Part shown: positions 10,774 to 16,154 of the stretch, piece by piece
How positions within the stretch are numbered: the stretch's first letter is position 1
Layout: each line of letters opens with the position of its first letter
Notes under the pieces: generated by a model
The model's database searches: none
What the model saw: only the letters and a program-made list of their open reading frames with translations
Told to the model about the DNA's origin: nothing
Assembly: GCF_000003605.2 (NCBI RefSeq)
Contig: NW_003148919.1
Span: forward strand, 1-16,154
Direction of reading: 5' to 3'
DNA from: Saccoglossus kowalevskii
Lineage: Eukaryota > Hemichordata > Enteropneusta > Harrimaniidae
Length of the DNA: 16,154 nt
Translations under genes and position numbers: made by a program

Positions 10774-11313
10774 TCATATTCTGTAATGCATTTGACCAAA
10801 GTGTCATATTCTGTAATGCATTTGACCAAACTGTCATATTCTGTAATGCATGTGACCAAACTGTCATATTCTGTAATGCATTTGACCAAACTGTCATATT
10901 CTGTAATGCATTTGACGAAACTGTCATATTCTGTAATGCATTTGACGAAACTGTCATTGTCTGTAATGCATTTGACCAAAGTGTCATATTCTGTAATGCA
11001 TTTGACGAAACTGTCATATTCTGTAATGCATTTGACCAAAGTGTCATATTCTGTAATACATTTGACCAAACTGTCATATTCTGTAATGCGTTTGACCAAA
11101 CTGTCATATTCTGTAATGCATTTGACCAAACTGTCATATTCTGTAATGCATTTGACCAAACTGTCATAGTCTGTAATGCATGCGACCAAACTGTCATAGT
11201 CTGTAATGCATGTGACCAAACTGTCATATTCTGTAATGCATTTGACCAAACTGTCATATTGTGTAATGCATGTGACCAAACTGTCATATTCTGTAATGCA
11301 TTTGACGAAACTG
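10774..11313. repeat. Mosaic block joining two parental orders
   Basis: The left part (10774-11193) matches 2701-3120 with three substitutions. The right part (11104-11313) matches 2131-2340 with one. The overlap (11104-11193: two consensus units and the T6G+T19G+T20C unit) is common to both. This looks like an exchange or conversion inside that 90-bp overlap. Private changes are A5T at 10954 and G15A at 11044. Confidence 0.82.
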
Positions 11314-11373
11314 TCATATTCTGTAATGCATGTGACCAAACTGTCATATTCTGTAATGCATGTGACCAAACTG

Positions 11374-11431
11374 TCATATTCTGTATGCATTTGACCAAAC
11401 TGTCATATTCTGTATGCATGTGACCAAACTG
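11374..11431. repeat. Two consecutive 29-bp monomers (-1 A each)
   Basis: The monomers at 11374-11402 and 11403-11431 both read GTATGCAT instead of GTAATGCAT. Two neighbours with the same single-base loss suggest either local duplication of one mutated monomer or a repeated consensus error. They sit at the left border of block 11432-11850. Confidence 0.88.
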
Positions 11432-11850
11432 TCATATTCTGTAATGCATTAGACCAAACTGTCATATTCTGTAATGCATTTGACCAAACTGTCATATTTG
11501 TAATGCATTTGACCAAACTGTCATATTCTGTAATGCGTTTGACCAAACCTTTATATTCTGTAATGCATGTGACCAAACTGTCATATTCTGTAATGCATTT
11601 GACCAAACTGTCATATTCTGTAATGCATGTGACCAAACTGTCATATTCTGTAATGCATTTGACCAAACTGTCATATTCTGTAATGCATTTGACCAAACTG
11701 TCATATTCTGTAATGCATTTGACCAAACTGTCATATTCTGTAATGCATTTGACCAAACTGTCATATTCTGTAATGCATTTGACCAAACTGTCATATTCTG
11801 TAATGCATTTGACCAAACTGTCATATTCTGTAATGCATGTGACCAAATTG
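11432..11850. repeat. 419-bp block, copy of 10354-10773
   Basis: Same fourteen monomers as 10354-10773. The unit at 11492-11520 is 29 bp: the TTTT of its C8T partner at 10414 is TTT here. The last unit (11821) has C28T (AAATTG). The junction upstream is the pair of shortened monomers at 11374-11431. Confidence 0.92.
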
Positions 11851-12620
11851 TCATATTCTGTAATGCATTTGACGAAACTGTCATAGTCTGTAATGCATTT
11901 GACCAAACTGTCATATTCTGTAATGCATGTGATTAAACTGTCATATTCTGTAATGCATGTGACCAAACTGTCATATTCTGTAATGCATTTGACCAAAGTG
12001 TCCTATTCTGTAATGCATTTGGCCAAACTGTCATATTCTGTAATGCATTTGACCAAACTTTTATATTCTGTAATGCATGTGACCAAACTGTTATATTCTG
12101 TAATGCATTTGACCAAACTGTCATATTCTGTAATGCTTTAGACCAAACTGTCATATTCTGTAATGCATTTGACCAAACTGTCATATTCTGTAATGCATTT
12201 GACCAAACTGTCATATCTGTAATGCTTTAGACCAAACTGTCATATTCTGTAATGCATTTGACCAAACTGTCATATTCTGTAATGCATTTGACCCAAACTG
12301 TCCATATTCTATAATGCATTTGACCAAACTGTCATATTCTGTAATGCATTTGACCAAACTGTCATATTCTGTAATGCATGTGACCAAACTGTCAAATTCT
12401 GTAATGCATTTGCCCAAACTGTCATATTCTGTAACGCATTTGATCAAAACTGTCATATTCTGTAATGCATTTGACCAAACTGTCATATTCTGTAATGCAT
12501 TTGACCAAACTGTCATATTCTGTAATGCATGTGACCAAACTGTCAAATTCTGTAATGCATTTGACGAAACTGTCATATTCTGTAATGCATTTGACCAAAG
12601 TGTCATATTTGACCAAACTG
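11851..12620. repeat. Most degenerate stretch of the array
   Basis: About 26 monomers with an excess of private changes. The module 11881-12150 runs from a T6G unit through R (11911) to O (12121), with A3C+A22G at 12001 and an additional C2T unit at 12091. Abnormal lengths follow: 12211-12239 (-1, an O unit with ATCTG), 12270-12300 (+1, GACCC), 12301-12331 (+1, GTCCAT, with G10A), 12422-12452 (+1, with T14C and C23T) and the 18-bp unit at 12603. Units at 12392 and 12543 both have T4A, and each follows a T19G unit, giving a weak 150-bp local repeat. No unique DNA is present. Confidence 0.85.
12603..12620. repeat. Truncated 18-bp monomer (12-bp internal deletion)
   Basis: This unit reads TCATATTTGACCAAACTG. 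Twelve bases are missing between the ATATT and TTTGACC parts. ATT occurs at both ends of the lost segment (positions 5-7 and 17-19), so a 3-bp microhomology deletion is a simple explanation. It is the only monomer in the window whose length differs from 30 by more than 2 bp. Confidence 0.93.
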
Positions 12621-13250
12621 TCATATTCTGTAATGCATTTGACCAAACTGTCATATTCTGTAATGCATTTGACCAAACTTTTATATTCTGTAATGCATTT
12701 GACCAAAGTGTCATATTCTGTAATGCATTTGACCAAACTGTCATATTCTGTAATGCATTTGACCAAACTGTCATATTCTGTAATGCATTTGACCAAACTG
12801 TCATATTCTGTAATGCATGTGACCAAACTGTCATATTCTGTAATGCATGTGACCAAACTGTCATAATCTGTAATGCATTTGACGAAACTGTCATAGTCTG
12901 TAATGCATGTGACCAAACTGTCATATTCTGTAATGCATTTGACGAAACTGTCATATTCTGTAATGCATTTAACCAAACTGTCATATTCTGTAATGCATTT
13001 GACGAAACTGTCATATTCTGTAATGCATGTGACCAAACTGTCATATTCTGTAATGCATGTGACCAAACTGTCATATTCTGTAATGCATTTGACCAAAGTG
13101 TCATATTCTGTAATGCATTTGACCAAACTGTCATATTCTGTAATGCATGTGACCAAACTGTCATATTCTGTAATGCATGTGACCAAAGTGTCATATTCTG
13201 TAATGCATTTGACCAAAGTGTCATATTCTCTAATGCATTTGACCAACCTG
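12621..13250. repeat. Higher-order block, diverged neighbour copy of 13281-13940
   Basis: Unit order follows the next block: G30T/C2T junction, two T19G units, E-F at 12861, G21A at 12951, T19G+C28G at 13161 and the G10C+A27C unit at 13221. It lacks the O monomer between junction and E, and has C24G in the units at 12921 and 12981. With 13251-14000 it forms a local tandem pair whose E units are 690 bp apart. Confidence 0.88.
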
Positions 13251-14000
13251 TCATATTCTGTAATGCATTTGACCAAAGTGTCATATTCTGTAATGCATTT
13301 GACCAAACTGTCATATTCTGTAATGCATTTGACCAAACTTTTATATTCTGTAATGCATGTGACCAAACTGTCATATTCTGTAATGCATTTGACCAAACTG
13401 TCATATTCTGTAATGCTTTAGACCAAACTGTCATATTCTGTAATGCATTTGACCAAACTGTCATATTCTGTAATGCATTTGACCAAACTGTCATATTCTG
13501 TAATGCATGTGACCAAACTGTCATATTCTGTAATGCATGTGACCAAACTGTCATAATCTGTAATGCATTTGACGAAACTGTCATAGTCTGTAATGCATGT
13601 GACCAAACTGTCATATTCTGTAATGCATTTGACCAAACTGTCATATTCTGTAATGCATTTAACCAAACTGTCATATTCTGTAATGCATTTGACCAAACTG
13701 TCATATTCTGTAATGCATGTGACCAAACTGTCATATTCTGTAATGCATGTGACCAAACTGTCATATTCTGTAATGCATTTGACCAAAGTGTCATATTCTG
13801 TAATGCATTTGACCAAACTGTCATATTCTGTAATGCATGTGACCAAACTGTCATATTCTGTAATGCATGTGACCAAAGTGTCATATTCTGTAATGCATTT
13901 GACCAAAGTGTCATATTCTCTAATGCATTTGACCAACCTGTCATATTCTGTAATGCATGTGACCAAACTGTCATATTCTATAATGCATGTGACCAAACTG
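13251..14000. repeat. Higher-order block, near-exact copy of 1-751
   Basis: Twenty-five monomers in the same order as at the start of the window, with no substitution; the copy at the start has one extra T. Markers are the G30T/C2T junction at about 13340, O at 13401, E-F at 13551, G21A at 13641, G10C+A27C at 13911 and G10A+T19G at 13971. Confidence 0.93.
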
Positions 14001-14060
14001 TCATATTCTGTAATGCATTTGACCAAAGTGTCATATTCTGTAATGCATTTGGCGAAACTG

Positions 14061-14330
14061 TCATAGTCTGTAATGCATTTGACCAAACTGTCATATTCTG
14101 TAATGCATGTGATTAAACTGTCATATTCTGTAATGCATGTGACCAAACTGTCATATTCTGTAATGCAGTTGACCAAAGTGTCATATTCTGTAATGCATTT
14201 GACCAAACTGTCATATTCTGTAATGCATTTGACCAAACTTTTATATTCTGTAATGCATGTGACCAAACTGTCATATTCTGTAATGCATTTGACCAAACTG
14301 TCATATTCTGTAATGCTTTAGACCAAACTG
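14061..14330. repeat. R-to-O module, 9 monomers
   Basis: It contains a T6G unit, R at 14091, T19G, the GCAGTT unit with C28G at 14151, consensus, the G30T/C2T junction at about 14240, consensus and O at 14301. It is the most complete of the four modules and shares the GCAGTT unit only with 5102-5341. Confidence 0.82.
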
Positions 14331-15080
14331 TCATATTCTGTAATGCATTTGACCAAACTGTCATATTCTGTAATGCATTTGACCAAACTTTTATATTCTG
14401 TAATGCATTTGACCAAACTGTCATATTCTGTAATGCATTTGACCAAACTGTCATATTCTGCAATGCATTTGACCAAACTGTCATATTCTGTAATGCATTT
14501 GACCAAACTGTCATATTCTGTAATGCATTTGACCAAACTGTCATATTCTGTAATGCATTTGACCAAACTGTCATATTCTGTAATGCATTTGACCAAACTG
14601 TCATATTCTGTAATGCATGTGACCAAACTGTCATATTCTGTAATGCATGTGACCAAACTGTCATAATCTGTAATGCATTTGACGAAACTGTCATAGTCTG
14701 TAATGCATGTGACCAAACTGTCATATTCTGTAATGCATTTGACCAAACTGTCATATTCTGTAATGCATTTGACCAAACTGTCATATTCTGTAATGCATGT
14801 GACCAAACTGTCAAATTCTGTAATGCATTTGACGAAACTATCATATTCTGTAATGCATTTGACCAAACTGGCATATTCTGTAATGCATTTGACCAAACTG
14901 TTATATTCTGTAATGCATTTGACCAAACTGTCATATTTTGTAATGCATTTGACCAAACTGTCATATTCTTTAATGCATGTGACCAAACTGTCATAATCTG
15001 TAATGCATTTGACGAAACTGTCATAGTCTGTAATGCATGTGACCAAACTGTCATATTCTGTAATGCATTTGACCAAACTG

Positions 15081-15109
15081 TCATATTCTGTAAGCATTTA
15101 ACCAAACTG
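15081..15109. repeat. 29-bp G21A monomer (TAAGCATTT)
   Basis: The T of TAATGCATTT is missing. This is the only single-base loss here that is not a homopolymer-length change. It also removes the AATGCATT palindrome from this unit. Confidence 0.88.
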
Positions 15110-15439
15110 TCATATTCTGTAATGCATTTGACCAAACTGTAATATTCTGTAATGCATGTGACCAAATTGTCATATTCTGTAATGCATGTGACCAAAGTGT
15201 CATATTCTGTAATGCATTTGACCAAAGTGTCATATTCTGTAATGCATTTGACCAAACTGTCATATTCTGTAATGCATGTGACCAAACTGTCATATTCTGT
15301 AATGCATGTGACCAAAGTGTCATATTCTGTAATGCATTTGACCAAAGTGTCATATTCTGTAATGCATTTGACCAAACTGTCATATTCTGTAATGCATTTG
15401 ACCAAACTGTCATATTCTGTAATGCATGTGACCAAACTG

Positions 15440-15471
15440 TCATAATCTGTAATGCATTTGACACAAAACTG
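15440..15471. repeat. 32-bp E monomer (GACACAAAACTG)
   Basis: This is the counterpart of the 31-bp E units at 4201 and 6452 and is one base longer. GACACAAAACTG can be derived from GACAAAAACTG by inserting one C. Its surroundings (two F units and an A17G unit after it) are the same as in the other two. Confidence 0.88.
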
Positions 15472-16131
15472 TCATAGTCTGTAATGCATGTGACCAAACT
15501 GTCATAGTCTGTAATGCATGTGACCAAACTGTCATATTCTGTAATGCGTTTGACCAAACTGTCATATTCTGTAATGCATTTGACCAAACTGTCATATTCT
15601 GTAATGCATTTGACCAAACTGTCATATTCTGTAATGCATGTGACCAAACTGGCATATTCTGTAATGCATTTGACCAAAGTGTCATATTCTGTAATGCATT
15701 TGACCAAACTGTCATATTCTGTAATGCATTTGACCAAAGTGTCATATTCTGTAATGCATGTGACCAAACTGTCATATTCTGTAATGCATTTGACCAAACT
15801 GTCATATTCTGTAATGCATTTGACCAAACTGTCATATTCTGTAATGCATTTGACGAAACTGTCATATTCTGTAATGCATTTGACCAAAGTGTCATATTCT
15901 GTAATGCATGTGACCAAACTGTCAAATTCTGTAATGCATTTGACCAAACTGTCATATTCTGTAATGCATTTGACCAAACTGTCATATTCTGTAATGCATT
16001 TGACCAAACTGTCATATTCTGTAATGCATTTGACCAAACTGTCATATTCTGTAATGCATGTGACCAAACTGTCATATTCTGTAATGCATTTGACGAAACT
16101 GTCATATTCTGTAATGCATTTGACCAAACTG

Positions 16132-16154
16132 GCATATTCTGTAATGCATTGACC
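16132..16154. repeat. Last, partial monomer (T1G, -1 T), cut by window end
   Basis: It starts GCATATTC (T1G), like its partner at 7143, and reads GCATTGACC with one T fewer than usual. The window ends at monomer position 24, so the array continues beyond it. Confidence 0.85.

Larger units (their letters stand above)
1..16154. repeat. 30-bp satellite array filling the whole window
   Basis: Every base belongs to a head-to-tail 30-bp monomer. I count 538 complete monomers and one partial one, all in the same orientation. The unit at 31-60 matches the consensus; landmarks in it are the palindrome AATGCATT (positions 12-19) and the stretch TTTGACCAAA (positions 18-27). The consensus is about 33% G+C and has no CpG. 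Most units carry zero to three substitutions. Sixteen units have abnormal length: eight shorter (seven by 1 bp, one by 12 bp) and eight longer (seven by 1 bp, one by 2 bp). Four of the six reading frames of the monomer lack a stop, so long open frames appear on both strands. They read as decapeptides such as SYSVMHLTKL, IFCNAFDQTV, SLVKCITEYD and VWSNALQNMT, and I treat them as artefacts. No flanking DNA is visible, so the array extends past both ends. A eukaryotic satellite is the best reading; the species and the chromosomal location are unknown. Confidence 0.98.
14001..16154. repeat. Large higher-order block, second copy of 5042-7172
   Basis: Collinear with 5042-7172 through to the last base. 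Differences: one more monomer between R and O, one more in the T1G/C2T/C8T/K series (C8T also moves from before T1G to after C2T), and one fewer before the lengthened E unit. Private changes are A22G at 14031, a 29-bp G21A unit at 15081, C28T at 15140, the 32-bp E unit at 15440 and the shortened last unit. In the C8T/K series this copy resembles 8584-9213 more than 5672-6091, so the family has exchanged parts. Confidence 0.92.

Noticed and set aside
8000-11423. Frames of over 1,100 codons on both strands
   Set aside because: Same reason: both strands are open over the same DNA, and the variants change residues in every frame. The breaks are set by indels that move the phase into the closed frame or by rare stop-creating variants such as GATTAAACTG.
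12603-12620. Insertion or transposon footprint at the short monomer
   Set aside because: Nothing is added. The unit is explained by a 12-bp loss between two ATT words, with no target-site duplication or terminal inverted repeat.
1-16154. CRISPR array (30-bp direct repeats)
   Set aside because: Repeats abut each other with no unique spacers, and no cas genes or leader are present. Differences between units are point variants shared between distant units.
1-16154. Iterons of a plasmid or phage origin
   Set aside because: Iteron sets are short clusters next to a rep gene. Here are over 500 units and no gene.
1-16154. Telomeric repeat or CENP-B box
   Set aside because: No TTAGGG-like or TTTAGGG-like runs occur, and the CpG-containing CENP-B core is absent. 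A centromeric role is possible but has no sequence evidence.
1-16154. Inverted or fold-back segments within the array
   Set aside because: Reading every monomer in turn, all have the same orientation, so no inversion point exists in the window.

Overview
The whole window is one tandem repeat array. A 30-bp monomer (about one third G+C) runs head to tail, always in the same orientation, from the first base to the last. I parsed it monomer by monomer and count 538 full units plus a final partial one. I see no unique sequence, no transposon insertion, no inversion and no array edge. The unit at 31-60 is an exact copy of the consensus. Monomer positions 1-30 below follow that unit. Nothing here behaves like a gene, an RNA gene, a CRISPR array or a replicon. 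An uninterrupted 16-kb array with nested higher-order repeats points to eukaryotic satellite or long-minisatellite DNA (centromeric, subtelomeric or heterochromatic). The species cannot be named from this sequence.

The long open frames on both strands are a by-product of the monomer. Thirty is divisible by three, and the consensus lacks a stop in four of its six frames. The apparent proteins are decapeptide repeats read from the same DNA on both strands. The common variants change the amino acid in all four frames, and frame-shifting indels are tolerated because the new frame is usually open too. I therefore call no CDS.

The information lies in the order of variant monomers. Recurrent variants are: T19G (a GCATGT unit); C28G (AAAGTG end); T6A+C24G ('E'); T6G+T19G ('F'); G21A; A17G; T1G+C28G; T4A+C24G+G30A; G10T+T19G ('K'); A17T+T20A ('O'); T19G+C23T+C24T ('R'); and G30T followed by C2T in the next unit. 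Their order repeats over hundreds to thousands of bases. Main copies: 1-751 = 13251-14000 (one 1-bp indel); 1441-2100 = 4382-5041 (no differences); 3691-4591 and 5942-6842 (2 substitutions in 901 bp); 5042-7172 and 14001-16154 (about 2.1 kb, collinear with three single-monomer gains or losses); 8374-9123 and 9304-10053 (period 930 bp, 2 substitutions in 750 bp); 10354-10773 and 11432-11850.

Layout: 1-1440 holds the first higher-order block and a diverged block; 1441-5041 holds two copies of a 660-bp block around an older mosaic; 5042-7172 is the large block that recurs at the right end; 7173-8373 is irregular; 8374-10053 is a two-copy 930-bp tandem; 10054-11850 is mosaic with another duplicated block; 11851-12620 is the most degenerate stretch; 12621-16154 holds a block repeated twice and then the second large copy. 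Sixteen monomers have abnormal length, and eight of them lie between 11374 and 12620. The picture is an array evolving by unequal exchange, local amplification and probably conversion.
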